Assembly (NCBI GenBank): GCA_035948315.1
Contig: DASZJG010000019.1
Location: 6,270-70,269 of the forward strand
Length of the DNA: 64,000 bases
DNA from: CAJCJE01 sp035948315
GTDB taxonomy: Bacteria; Actinomycetota; Actinomycetes; Mycobacteriales; Pseudonocardiaceae
Reading direction: 5' to 3'
Every line of letters begins with the position of its first letter. Position 1 is the stretch's first letter. Shown here piece after piece: positions 33,322 through 41,331 of the stretch. Below the pieces are notes generated by a model, which did no database searches, had not been told where the DNA came from, and was given only the letters and a program-made list of their open reading frames with translations. Made by a program: the position numbers and the translations under genes.

Positions 33322-33645
33322 ATCTTCACCGTGACCGACTCGGGCCGGCTGGGAACTCTCCCCGCCGGCCCGAGTTGTACCAACGCCCCGAGCCGTACCA
33401 ACTCTCAGTAGCAGGCCGCTACGCCGATCGTCATACCAGTGGCAACGATGAAGATTTTGTGCGTTGTGGATTGGTGACGGGGGCACCATCGCTCAACAGG
33501 GGCCTGTTAGAGTCGACTGCACGCTTCACGCCCACCAGAGCGCGACGCGTGTGTGGCTTGTTCACCCAGCAGTGTCCCCGCCGGTCACCGACCGGCCACG
33601 ACGACCACCGGCACCAGTGCGTCGGTGCCGCCCAGGAGGTCTCGC
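33322..33645 (+). other. Intergenic region between rplO and secY
   Basis: 324 bases holding the rplO terminator (33338-33375) and then the secY upstream region. A TAGAGT at 33508-33513 could be a -10, but no matching -35 is visible at 16-18 bases. No coding frame is supported. Confidence 0.5.
33338..33375 (+). terminator. Terminator after rplO
   Basis: A perfect 12-bp GC-rich stem (33338-33349 with 33364-33375) with a 14-base loop. Confidence 0.75.
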
Positions 33646-34947
33646 GTGCTCAGCGCCTTCCGCTCGGCTCTTGCAACGCCGGACCTGCGCAAGAAGATCC
33701 TCTTCACCCTGGGGATCATCGCGGTCTACCGGATCGGCGCCACGCTGCCGGCACCGGGCGTGTCGTACTCGGCCGTCAGTGCCTGCAACGCCCAGACCAA
33801 CTCGAACAACGTCTACGCGCTGATCAACCTCTTCAGCGGCGGCGCACTGCTCAAGCTCTCCGTGTTCGCGCTGGGCATCATGCCCTACATCACCGCGAGC
33901 ATCATCATCCAGCTGCTCACCGTGGTCATTCCCCGGTTCGAGCAGCTGAAGAAGGAGGGCCAGTCCGGCCAGAACAAGCTCACCCAGTACACCCGCTACC
34001 TGACCATCGCGCTGGCCATCCTGCAGTCCACCGGCATCATCGCCCTGGCCGTGCGCGGCCAGCTGTTCGGCAACTGCCAGGACCCGGTCATCCCGGACCA
34101 GACGGTCTTCGCCCTCGCGGTCATCGTCATCACCATGACCGCCGGCACCGGCGTCATCATGTGGCTGGGCGAGATGATCACCGAGCGCGGCGTCGGCAAC
34201 GGCATGTCGATCCTGATGTTCGCCAACATCGCCTCCCGGATTCCCTCCGAGGGCTCGAACATCATGTCCAACGGCCACGCGCTGGTGTTCACCGTCATCT
34301 GCGTGTTCGGTCTGGCCATCATCGCCAGCGTCGTGTTCATGGAGCAGGGCCAGCGCCGCATCCCGGTCCAGTACGCGAAGCGCATGATCGGCCGCCGCAT
34401 GTACGGCGGCACCACGACCTACCTGCCGCTGAAGGTCAACCAGGCCGGTGTCATCCCGGTGATCTTCGCGTCGTCCCTGCTCTACCTGCCCAACCTGATC
34501 GCCAACCTGGTCGGCGCCTCGAACCAGGGCTGGCAGCAGTTCGTCTCGACGTACCTGGAGAACCAGTCCAACTGGGTCTACATCATCGTCTACTTCCTGC
34601 TGATCATCTTCTTCACGTACTTCTACATCACCATCACGTTCAACGTCGACGAACGTGCTGACGAGATGCGGAAGTTCGGCGGCTTCATCCCCGGCATCCG
34701 GCCCGGCCGCCCCACTTCCGAGTACCTGCGCTTCGTGCTCAACCGCATCACTCTTCCCGGCTCGCTGTACCTCGGCATCATCGCCGTGCTCCCGAACTTC
34801 TTCCTCGGCCTCACCGGCCAGGGCAACAACCAGAACTTCCCCTTCGGCGGTACTTCGGTACTGATCATGGTCGGGGTCGGGCTGGACACCGTGAAGCAGA
34901 TCGAGAGCCAGCTGATGCAGCGCAACTACGAAGGGTTCCTGCGGTAG
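33646..34947 (+). CDS. secY: Preprotein translocase subunit SecY
   Basis: 433 residues from the GTG at 33646, selected because AGGAGGT lies just upstream and the protein then begins MLSAFRSALATPDLRKKILF. Ten hydrophobic segments can be followed, with the conserved LFSGGALLKLSVFALGIMPY and FGGFIPGIRPGRPTSEYL segments. SecY is the channel of the Sec pathway, which would also export the mycosin and lipoprotein precursors seen here. The stop overlaps the adk GTG by one base. Confidence 0.97.
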   Translation: MLSAFRSALATPDLRKKILFTLGIIAVYRIGATLPAPGVSYSAVSACNAQTNSNNVYALINLFSGGALLKLSVFALGIMPYITASIIIQLLTVVIPRFEQLKKEGQSGQNKLTQYTRYLTIALAILQSTGIIALAVRGQLFGNCQDPVIPDQTVFALAVIVITMTAGTGVIMWLGEMITERGVGNGMSILMFANIASRIPSEGSNIMSNGHALVFTVICVFGLAIIASVVFMEQGQRRIPVQYAKRMIGRRMYGGTTTYLPLKVNQAGVIPVIFASSLLYLPNLIANLVGASNQGWQQFVSTYLENQSNWVYIIVYFLLIIFFTYFYITITFNVDERADEMRKFGGFIPGIRPGRPTSEYLRFVLNRITLPGSLYLGIIAVLPNFFLGLTGQGNNQNFPFGGTSVLIMVGVGLDTVKQIESQLMQRNYEGFLR

Positions 34948-35498
34948 TGAGACTCGTCCTTGTCGGCCCGCCAGGCGCGGGCAAAGGTACTCAGGCGACT
35001 GTGCTGTCCCGCAAGCTCGGGGTGCCGCACATCTCCACCGGAGACCTGTTCCGGGCCCACATCAGCCAGCGCACCGAACTCGGCGTCCAGGTGCAGCGCT
35101 ACATCGACTCCGGCAAGCTCGTCCCGGACGAGGTGACCAACGAGATGGTTCGCGAGCGGCTCGCCGAGCCGGACGCGGCCAAGGGTTTCCTGCTCGACGG
35201 CTTCCCGCGTAACAACGCACAGGCCGAAGTGCTGGACAAGATCCTCGGCCTGGACGGCCACAAGCTCGACGCGGTGCTCGAATTCCGCGTCGACGAGGAG
35301 GTCGTGGTCAAGCGCCTGCTCGCCAGGGGTCGCACCGACGACACTGAGGACGTCATCCGGCACCGCCAGGAGATCTACCGGTCGGAAACCGCGCCGCTGC
35401 TGGAGTACTACCACGACATCGTGGTGACCGTGGATGCCCTCGGCGAGGTCGAGGAGATCACCGCGCGGGCCATCGAGGCACTCGGCGGCCTGGACTGA
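34947..35498 (+). CDS. adk: Adenylate kinase (short-LID form)
   Basis: 183 residues from a GTG. P-loop LVGPPGAGKGTQ, the NMP-binding region (HISTGDLFRAHI) and the LLDGFPRN segment are intact. The LID domain is reduced to a short loop (RGRTDDTEDVIRHR), as in other actinobacterial enzymes. It interconverts ATP plus AMP and two ADP. The stop overlaps the map ATG. Confidence 0.97.
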   Translation: MRLVLVGPPGAGKGTQATVLSRKLGVPHISTGDLFRAHISQRTELGVQVQRYIDSGKLVPDEVTNEMVRERLAEPDAAKGFLLDGFPRNNAQAEVLDKILGLDGHKLDAVLEFRVDEEVVVKRLLARGRTDDTEDVIRHRQEIYRSETAPLLEYYHDIVVTVDALGEVEEITARAIEALGGLD

Positions 35499-36292
35499 TG
35501 CTCAAGCGCGGGCGCGTGATCGAGATCAAGAGCCACGGCGAACTCGAGGCCATGCGCGCGGCCGGCATCGTCGTCGCCCGTGCGCTCGCCCTGATCGCGG
35601 AAGCGGTCAAGCCCGGCGTCACCACGGCCGAACTCGACGAGATCGCCGAGACGACCATCCGCGACGCGGGCGCCGTCCCGTCGTTCAAGGGCTACCACGG
35701 CTTCCCGGCCAGCATCTGCGCGTCCGTGAACGAGCAGGTCGTGCACGGCATCCCGGCCAAGACGCAGATCCTCGCCGACGGCGACCTGATCTCCGTCGAC
35801 TGCGGCGCGATCCTGGACGGCTGGCACGGCGACTCCGCGATCACCCTGCCGGTCGGCAGGGTCTCGGCCGAGGACCTCGCGCTCTCCGACGCCACCCGCG
35901 AAGCCATGCTCGCCGGCATCGCGGTGATGTCGCCCGGCGGCAAGCTCACCGACATCTCCTTCGCCATCGAGTCGAGGGTGCACGAGATCGAGGAAGCGAA
36001 CGGCGTCGAGTACGGCATCGTGCCCGACTACGGTGGCCACGGCATCGGCACCTCGATGCACATGGAGCCGTTCCTGCCCAACTACGGCAAGCCCGGCCGC
36101 GGCCCCAGGCTGCGCACCGGCATGGCCATCGCGGTCGAGCCGATGCTCACCCTCGGCACCGAGCAGACCCTCGAACTCGACGACGGCTGGACGGTCGTGA
36201 CCCAGGACGGCTCCCGCGCCGCGCACTGGGAGCACTCGGTCGCCATCACCGACAACGGCCCCTGGATCCTCACTGCCCCCGCCGACGCCTGA
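35498..36292 (+). CDS. map: Type I methionine aminopeptidase
   Basis: 264 residues. The five metal ligands are present: Asp101 (SVDCGA), Asp112 (WHGDSA), His181 (GGHGIGT), Glu214 (AVEPM) and Glu245 (HWEHSV), plus the substrate-contacting His83 (VVHGIP). It removes the initiator methionine from new proteins. No N-terminal SH3-type extension is present. Last gene of secY-adk-map. Confidence 0.97.
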   Translation: MLKRGRVIEIKSHGELEAMRAAGIVVARALALIAEAVKPGVTTAELDEIAETTIRDAGAVPSFKGYHGFPASICASVNEQVVHGIPAKTQILADGDLISVDCGAILDGWHGDSAITLPVGRVSAEDLALSDATREAMLAGIAVMSPGGKLTDISFAIESRVHEIEEANGVEYGIVPDYGGHGIGTSMHMEPFLPNYGKPGRGPRLRTGMAIAVEPMLTLGTEQTLELDDGWTVVTQDGSRAAHWEHSVAITDNGPWILTAPADA

Positions 36293-36311
36293 GCGCCCAG
36301 CCGGCCGGCCG

Positions 36312-36407
36312 GACATCAAGCAGTTCCTGCTGTGCGGTCCAGACTTCGACATGCTCGTTATCCACCGGCCGACCGAGCCCGCGCCCGAGGTCGATCTGAG
36401 CGAGTAG
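36312..36407 (+). pseudogene. Possible C-terminal remnant of a Phd/YefM-type antitoxin
   Basis: The frame here reads DIKQFLLCGPDFDMLVIHRP and ends EVDLSE before a TAG. This resembles the toxin-neutralising tail of Phd/YefM antitoxins, in which an acidic-hydrophobic FLL-GP-FD segment follows the DNA-binding part. No start codon, N-terminal domain or toxin is present. I infer a leftover of a deleted toxin-antitoxin pair between map and the DUF1707 gene; recognition is from memory. Confidence 0.35.
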
Positions 36408-36496
36408 GCACCCTCGGAAATGTTCGCTGTGAGCGAACGCTGGATTGGGGGGTTTACTCCCTTCACCGGGGCGCACGCGGCAGGCAGACTGCTCAC

Positions 36497-36973
36497 GTGG
36501 TCGAACATTTACCGCCTGAGCAGTTCCGCGCCTCAGATGTCGAGCGGAAGATCGTCGAGCAGCGGCTGAACCGCGCGCATGCCGACGGTCAGCTGGACCT
36601 GGGCGAACTCGATGCCCGGCTGGTCGCGGTGTGGCAGGCGAAGACGCGGGGTGACCTCGCCGTCCTCACCATGGACCTGCCGACGGTGGCGAATCCATCA
36701 GCGCCACTGATATCGGCGCAGGTCGAGCCGGTGACACAGCCAGCCCCGCCGGCGCGGCGGCGCAGTGGTGGGCGGACGGCGATGCGGGTGCTCACCACGA
36801 TCTGGGCCTCGATCAGCGCGCTGAACTTCGTGATCTGGTTGCTCGTGTCGATCACCGATCTGCACATCCAGTACCCGTGGTTCGTCTGGGTGGCCGGGCC
36901 GTCGGGGGTGGTGCTCGGGGTGATCTGGCTGAGCATGAGTGGCGGCCGGCGTAACGATTCGGGCACGAAATAA
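36497..36973 (+). CDS. DUF1707 domain membrane protein
   Basis: 158 residues from the GTG at 36497, chosen because the conserved domain starts right after it. Residues of about 9-62 are a DUF1707 domain (FRASDVERKIVEQRLNRAHA, then DGQLDLGELDARL). A Pro/Arg linker and two hydrophobic segments follow (TIWASISALNFVIWLLVSI; WFVWVAGPSGVVLGVIWLS). The function is unknown; DUF1707 proteins are common in actinobacteria, often next to membrane or regulatory genes. It interrupts the usual map-infA neighbourhood. Confidence 0.75.
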   Translation: MVEHLPPEQFRASDVERKIVEQRLNRAHADGQLDLGELDARLVAVWQAKTRGDLAVLTMDLPTVANPSAPLISAQVEPVTQPAPPARRRSGGRTAMRVLTTIWASISALNFVIWLLVSITDLHIQYPWFVWVAGPSGVVLGVIWLSMSGGRRNDSGTK

Positions 36974-37018
36974 TCCGACTGGGTGAACTAACTCGAAATA
37001 TCTTCGGCGCGTGGCGCG

Positions 37019-37047
37019 TTGACATGAGGCGTTGGGTGGGGTGTTAT
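37019..37047 (+). promoter_or_regulatory. Candidate infA promoter 1
   Basis: A perfect -35 TTGACA (37019-37024) is 17 bases from TGTTAT (37042-37047). Confidence 0.45.
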
Positions 37048-37071
37048 CGCCGGTCACGCGGGGCCCCGGAT

Positions 37072-37100
37072 TTGGGGTCCGGCCTTGACGTGCGTACACT
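37072..37100 (+). promoter_or_regulatory. Candidate infA promoter 2
   Basis: TTGGGG (37072-37077), 17 bases, then TACACT (37095-37100). The -10 is good and the -35 weak. Confidence 0.4.
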
Positions 37101-37339
37101 CATACAACGGTGCACTTCGTCGCACCCGTTCCGTCGTGCCCGCGTTCCCTCGGCAGCCCCGGGTCTGATGCCCGGCCATGCCCCGGCCACGCGTTCGAAA
37201 GAGTTTTCGGCGTCGGAGATGGGTCGGCGCGTGCCCGGGTCCCGCGCTAGCGGGGCAGTGTCAGGCCGGTGAAATCACTGGTCGGGCATGACAACGAAGA
37301 TGTTCTGACAACACATCGCCGTCACGAAACGCGGAGGAC

Positions 37340-37561
37340 ATGGGCAAGAAAGACGGGGCCATAGAGGTAGAGGGTCGCGTAGTCGAGCCGCTTCCCAACG
37401 CGATGTTCCGCGTCGAGTTGGAAAACGGTCACAAGGTCCTGGCACACATCAGCGGCAAGATGCGGCAGCACTACATCCGCATTCTGCCGGAGGACCGGGT
37501 CGTCGTGGAGCTCTCGCCCTACGACCTGTCCCGAGGCCGCATCGTCTACCGCTACAAGTGA
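37340..37561 (+). CDS. infA: Translation initiation factor IF-1
   Basis: 73 residues with the single OB-fold (MGKKDGAIEVEGRVVEPLPN, ending YDLSRGRIVYRYK). IF-1 binds the 30S A site during initiation. First gene of the infA-rpmJ-rpsM-rpsK-rpsD-rpoA-rplQ block, with GGAGGAC upstream. Confidence 0.98.
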   Translation: MGKKDGAIEVEGRVVEPLPNAMFRVELENGHKVLAHISGKMRQHYIRILPEDRVVVELSPYDLSRGRIVYRYK

Positions 37562-37594
37562 CGCACGCGACGTTCGAGCAGGAGAGCGACAGGC

Positions 37595-37708
37595 GTGAAG
37601 GTCCAGCCGAGCGTCAAGAAGATCTGCGACAAGTGCAAGGTGATCCGCCGTCACGGCCGGGTCATGGTGATCTGCGAGAACCTGCGCCACAAGCAGCGCC
37701 AGGGCTGA
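37595..37708 (+). CDS. rpmJ: 50S ribosomal protein L36, zinc-binding type
   Basis: 37 residues from a GTG with CAGGAGAG upstream: MKVQPSVKKICDKCKVIRRH, then GRVMVICENLRHKQRQG. The zinc ligands Cys11, Cys14, Cys27 and His32 are present, so this is the zinc form. Confidence 0.97.
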   Translation: MKVQPSVKKICDKCKVIRRHGRVMVICENLRHKQRQG

Positions 37709-37914
37709 GCGGCTCCCCGCACTACTCGCGGCCTTGACGCCGTACGAGTAACTGAAAATGAACTCCCCAGACCTGCCGGATCACACGCGATCCGGTCACA
37801 CCCCCGGACTTCAGGCCGGGGCCTTGGTCAACTGCTTCGCCACCGAGTCGGTGAACAGGGCGCCAGGGGTGGTCGGGGAGCAAACCTGAAGCCAACTAGA
37901 GGAGACATCGCCGA

Positions 37915-38295
37915 ATGGCACGACTCGCTGGCGTCGATCTTCCCCGCGACAAGCGGATGGAGATCGCGCTGACCTACATCTACGGCATCGGCCGTACTCG
38001 CTCGAAAGAGGCTCTGACCGCTACCGGGATCAGTTACGACCTGCGTAGCAAGGACCTGACCGACGAGCACCTCGTCGCGCTGCGCGACTACATCGACGAG
38101 CACTTCAAGGTCGAGGGTGACCTTCGCCGTGAGGTGAACGCCGACATCCGCCGCAAGATCGAGATCGGCTGCTACGAGGGTCTGCGGCACCGCCGCAACC
38201 TCCCCGTGCGCGGCCAGCGGACCAAGACGAACGCCCGTACCCGCAAGGGTCCGAAGAAGACGGTCGCCGGCAAGAAGAAGGCTGGCAAGAAGTGA
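37915..38295 (+). CDS. rpsM: 30S ribosomal protein S13
   Basis: 126 residues (MARLAGVDLPRDKRMEIALT, then GLRHRRNLPVRGQRTKTNAR and a Lys-rich tail). S13 bridges to L5 and contacts P-site tRNA. It is preceded by a 206-base spacer after rpmJ. The stop overlaps the GTG of the small frame at 38292. Confidence 0.98.
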   Translation: MARLAGVDLPRDKRMEIALTYIYGIGRTRSKEALTATGISYDLRSKDLTDEHLVALRDYIDEHFKVEGDLRREVNADIRRKIEIGCYEGLRHRRNLPVRGQRTKTNARTRKGPKKTVAGKKKAGKK

Positions 38296-38477
38296 GCCAG
38301 CCAAGCGGCAGGACCGTCTCGGTCGTCGTTCAGCGTCGTCGCACCCGTGCCGGCCTCTCGGCCAGCGCTGTGGGTGCCACGAACGCCCGTCCCGCCGCGC
38401 TGCGGGAGTTGTATCTCGACGCCGGATCCCGCATCCGTCGCTCGGCCCCGTCGGTCACTCGCGCCTCGCAGAGCTAG
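38292..38477 (+). CDS. Possible 61-residue basic protein between rpsM and rpsK
   Basis: A frame starting on a GTG that overlaps the rpsM stop by 4 bases (GTGA), the same coupling used elsewhere in these operons. It ends 15 bases before the rpsK start. About 80% of its codons end in G or C, similar to real genes here. The product is rich in Arg, Ser, Ala and Val (TVSVVVQRRRTRAG, then ELYLDAGSRIRRSAP) and matches no family I know. It could equally be a non-coding spacer. Confidence 0.3.
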   Translation: MSQPSGRTVSVVVQRRRTRAGLSASAVGATNARPAALRELYLDAGSRIRRSAPSVTRASQS

Positions 38478-38492
38478 GAGTACAGCCACCAC

Positions 38493-38900
38493 ATGCCCCC
38501 GAAGAGCCGTACCGGCGCCGGAGCCAAGAAGGTCCGGCGCAAGGAGAAGAAGAACGTGGCCCACGGCCACGCGCACATCAAGAGCACGTTCAACAACACC
38601 ATCGTGTCGATCACCGACCCGCAGGGTGCGGTGATCAGCTGGGCTTCGGCCGGCCACGTCGGCTTCAAGGGCTCTCGTAAGTCCACGCCGTTCGCCGCGC
38701 AGATGGCCGCCGAGAACGCCGCCCGCAAGGCGGCGGAGCACGGCATGAAGAAGGTCGACGTGTTCGTGAAGGGCCCGGGTTCCGGTCGTGAGACCGCCAT
38801 CCGGTCGCTTTCGGCCGCCGGTCTCGAGGTCGGCAACATCCAGGACGTGACCCCGCAGCCGCACAACGGTTGCCGCCCGCCCAAGCGGCGCCGGGTCTGA
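38493..38900 (+). CDS. rpsK: 30S ribosomal protein S11
   Basis: 135 residues. Contains HIKSTFNNTIVSITDPQGAV and the terminal TPQPHNGCRPPKRRRV. S11 lies on the 30S platform near the E site. Separated from rpsM by 197 bases, an unusually wide gap for this pair. Confidence 0.98.
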   Translation: MPPKSRTGAGAKKVRRKEKKNVAHGHAHIKSTFNNTIVSITDPQGAVISWASAGHVGFKGSRKSTPFAAQMAAENAARKAAEHGMKKVDVFVKGPGSGRETAIRSLSAAGLEVGNIQDVTPQPHNGCRPPKRRRV

Positions 38901-38925
38901 GGCGGGGAAGGAAAAACAGAGAATC

Positions 38926-39531
38926 ATGGCTCGTTACACCGGACCCGTCACCCGAAAGTCCCGTCGCCTCAAGGTCGACCTCGTCGGCGGCGACCAGGCC
39001 TTCGAACGTCGCCCGTACCCGCCCGGCCAGCACGGCCGTGGCCGGGTCAAGGAGAGCGAATACCTGCTGCAGCTCCAGGAGAAGCAGAAGGCCCGCTTCA
39101 CCTACGGCGTGCTCGAGCGTCAGTTCCGCGGCTACTACGACGAAGCGGCTCGTCGCCAGGGCAAGACCGGCGACAACCTGCTTCAGCTGCTGGAGTCCCG
39201 GCTGGACAACGTGATCTACCGCGCCGGCCTGGCCCGCACCCGTCGGCAGGCTCGCCAGCTGGTCACCCACGGCCACTTCATCGTCAACGGCCACAAGGTG
39301 AACATCCCCAGCTTCCAGGTGAGCAAGTGGGACATCATCGACGTGCGGCCCAAGTCGATGCCGATGCTGCCCTTCGAGGCGGCTCGGGCCAGCTTCGGCG
39401 ACCGGCCGATCCCGGCCTGGCTGCAGGTCGTCGGGTCGAACCTGCGGGTGCTCGTGCACGACGTGCCGATGCGCGCGCAGATCGACACGCCCGTTCAGGA
39501 ACAGCTGATCGTCGAGTACTACTCGCGTTGA
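38926..39531 (+). CDS. rpsD: 30S ribosomal protein S4
   Basis: 201 residues (MARYTGPVTRKSRRLKVDLV). The S4 RNA-binding domain is visible (ESRLDNVIYRAGLARTRRQA). No CxxC zinc pair occurs in the N-terminal part, so this is the zinc-free form. S4 initiates 30S assembly. Confidence 0.98.
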   Translation: MARYTGPVTRKSRRLKVDLVGGDQAFERRPYPPGQHGRGRVKESEYLLQLQEKQKARFTYGVLERQFRGYYDEAARRQGKTGDNLLQLLESRLDNVIYRAGLARTRRQARQLVTHGHFIVNGHKVNIPSFQVSKWDIIDVRPKSMPMLPFEAARASFGDRPIPAWLQVVGSNLRVLVHDVPMRAQIDTPVQEQLIVEYYSR

Positions 39532-39658
39532 TGCTTCTCCCGGGGTGCCCGTTCGCGGGCACCCCGGGGGGACACGCGCAGGCGTTCAGGACACGCCGGC
39601 GCGCTGCTTCACCTCCACGGCGTCATATGGCGGATGCCGTTGAGAAAGGAATGAAGAA

Positions 39659-40714
39659 GTGCTTATTTCACAGCGCCCCACCCTCGCCGAGGAGCCCGTC
39701 GGCGAGACCCGGTCCCGATTCGTCATCGAGCCGCTGGAGCCCGGTTTCGGCTACACGCTGGGCAACTCCCTGCGTCGCACGCTGCTGTCGTCCATCCCGG
39801 GCGCGGCCGTCACCAGCATCCGCATCGACGGCGTGCTGCACGAGTTCACCACCGTCCCGGGTGTGAAGGAAGACGTCACCGACGTCATCCTGAACCTCAA
39901 GGAACTGGTGGTCAGCTCCGAAGAGGACGAGCCGGTGACCATGTACCTGCGCAAGCAGGGCCCCGGTGTGGTGACCGCGGGCGACATCGTGCCGCCGGCC
40001 GGTGTCACCGTGCACAACCCGGATCTGCACATCGCGACCCTCAACGGCAAGGGCAAGCTGGAGATCGAGCTGGTTGTCGAGCGCGGCCGCGGCTACGTGC
40101 CCGCTGTACAGAACAAGCAGGCCGGTGCCGAGATCGGCCGGATCCCGGTCGACTCGATCTACTCGCCGGTGATGAAGGTGACCTACAAGGTCGAGGCCAC
40201 CCGTGTCGAGCAGCGCACCGACTTCGACAAGCTGATCCTGGACGTGGAGACCAAGCCGTCGATCACCCCGAGGGACGCGGTCGCGTCCTCCGGCAAGACG
40301 CTGGTCGAGCTGTTCGGTCTCGCTCGCGAGCTGAACATCGACGCGGAAGGCATCGAGATCGGGCCTTCGCCGGCCGAAGCGGACACCATCGCGGCGTTCG
40401 CCATGCCGATCGAGGACCTCGACCTGACGGTGCGTTCGTACAACTGCCTCAAGCGGGAGGGCATCCACACGGTCGGCGAGCTGGTTTCGCGCAGCGAGGC
40501 CGACCTGCTGGACATCCGCAACTTCGGTGCCAAGTCCATCGACGAGGTCAAGATGAAGCTCGTCGGCCTGGGCCTGGCGCTCAAGGACAGCCCGCCCGGA
40601 TTCGACCCGTCGGCCGCTGCCGCGGACTACCCGTCCGATGGTTGGGGCGCGGACACCCCGGTCGACACCGGCCACGACGACGGCCAGGACTACGCAGAGA
40701 CGGAGCAGCTCTGA
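39659..40714 (+). CDS. rpoA: DNA-directed RNA polymerase subunit alpha
   Basis: 351 residues from a GTG with AAAGGAATG upstream. The N-terminal domain (FVIEPLEPGFGYTLGNSLRR) drives dimerisation and assembly with beta and beta-prime. A linker leads to the C-terminal domain (DLTVRSYNCLKREGIHTVGE), which binds UP elements and activators. The last 35 residues are an acidic tail. Confidence 0.98.
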   Translation: MLISQRPTLAEEPVGETRSRFVIEPLEPGFGYTLGNSLRRTLLSSIPGAAVTSIRIDGVLHEFTTVPGVKEDVTDVILNLKELVVSSEEDEPVTMYLRKQGPGVVTAGDIVPPAGVTVHNPDLHIATLNGKGKLEIELVVERGRGYVPAVQNKQAGAEIGRIPVDSIYSPVMKVTYKVEATRVEQRTDFDKLILDVETKPSITPRDAVASSGKTLVELFGLARELNIDAEGIEIGPSPAEADTIAAFAMPIEDLDLTVRSYNCLKREGIHTVGELVSRSEADLLDIRNFGAKSIDEVKMKLVGLGLALKDSPPGFDPSAAAADYPSDGWGADTPVDTGHDDGQDYAETEQL

Positions 40715-40773
40715 TCCACTGACTGTCCATAGCGGACGGTCATGATCAGGGTGATCGCAACTAGGAGCATGAC

Positions 40774-41331
40774 ATGCCGACCCCGACCAAAGGCGCCCGT
40801 CTCGGCGGGTCGCCTGCCCACGAGCGGCTGATCCTGGCCAACCTGGCCACGTCGCTGTTCGAGCACGGCCGGATCACCACGACCGAGGCCAAGGCGAAGC
40901 GGCTGCGTCCCTTCGCCGAGCGCCTGATCAGCAAGGCCAAGCGCGGCGACCTGCACAACCGCCGTGAGGTGCTGAAGACCATCCGCAACAAGGATGTCCT
41001 GCACAAGCTGTTCGCGGAGATCGGCCCGTTCTTCGCGGACCGCGACGGTGGCTACACCCGGATCACCAAGACGATGCCGCGCAAGGGCGACAACGCCGCC
41101 ATGGCCGTCATCGCGCTGGTGTCCGAGAAGACCGTGACCTCCGAGGCGGAGGCCGCGCGTCGCAGCGCCAACCGCGCCACCGAGGCCAAGGCGGAGACCG
41201 CGACCGAGGCTCCGGCCGAGGTTGACGAGACCATCGAGGAGACGCCGGCCGCCGAGGCCGAGGTCACCGAAGAGGCCGCCGACACCAGCGAGGACACCGC
41301 CGAGACCGAAGACGCCAAGGACGAGTCCTGA
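40774..41331 (+). CDS. rplQ: 50S ribosomal protein L17 with acidic extension
   Basis: 185 residues. The first 120 are the normal L17 (MPTPTKGARLGGSPAHERLI, then DGGYTRITKTMPRKGDNAAM). The last 65 residues are an Ala/Glu/Thr-rich acidic tail, longer than the about 127-residue E. coli protein. The stop overlaps the proposed CTG start of truA by 4 bases. Confidence 0.97.
   Translation: MPTPTKGARLGGSPAHERLILANLATSLFEHGRITTTEAKAKRLRPFAERLISKAKRGDLHNRREVLKTIRNKDVLHKLFAEIGPFFADRDGGYTRITKTMPRKGDNAAMAVIALVSEKTVTSEAEAARRSANRATEAKAETATEAPAEVDETIEETPAAEAEVTEEAADTSEDTAETEDAKDES

Larger units (their letters stand above)
36974..37339 (+). other. Intergenic region upstream of infA
   Basis: 366 bases without a supported gene, containing two candidate promoters in series (37019-37047 and 37072-37100) and a long leader of about 230 bases before infA. 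A frame inside it lacks family similarity and is not listed as a gene. Confidence 0.6.
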
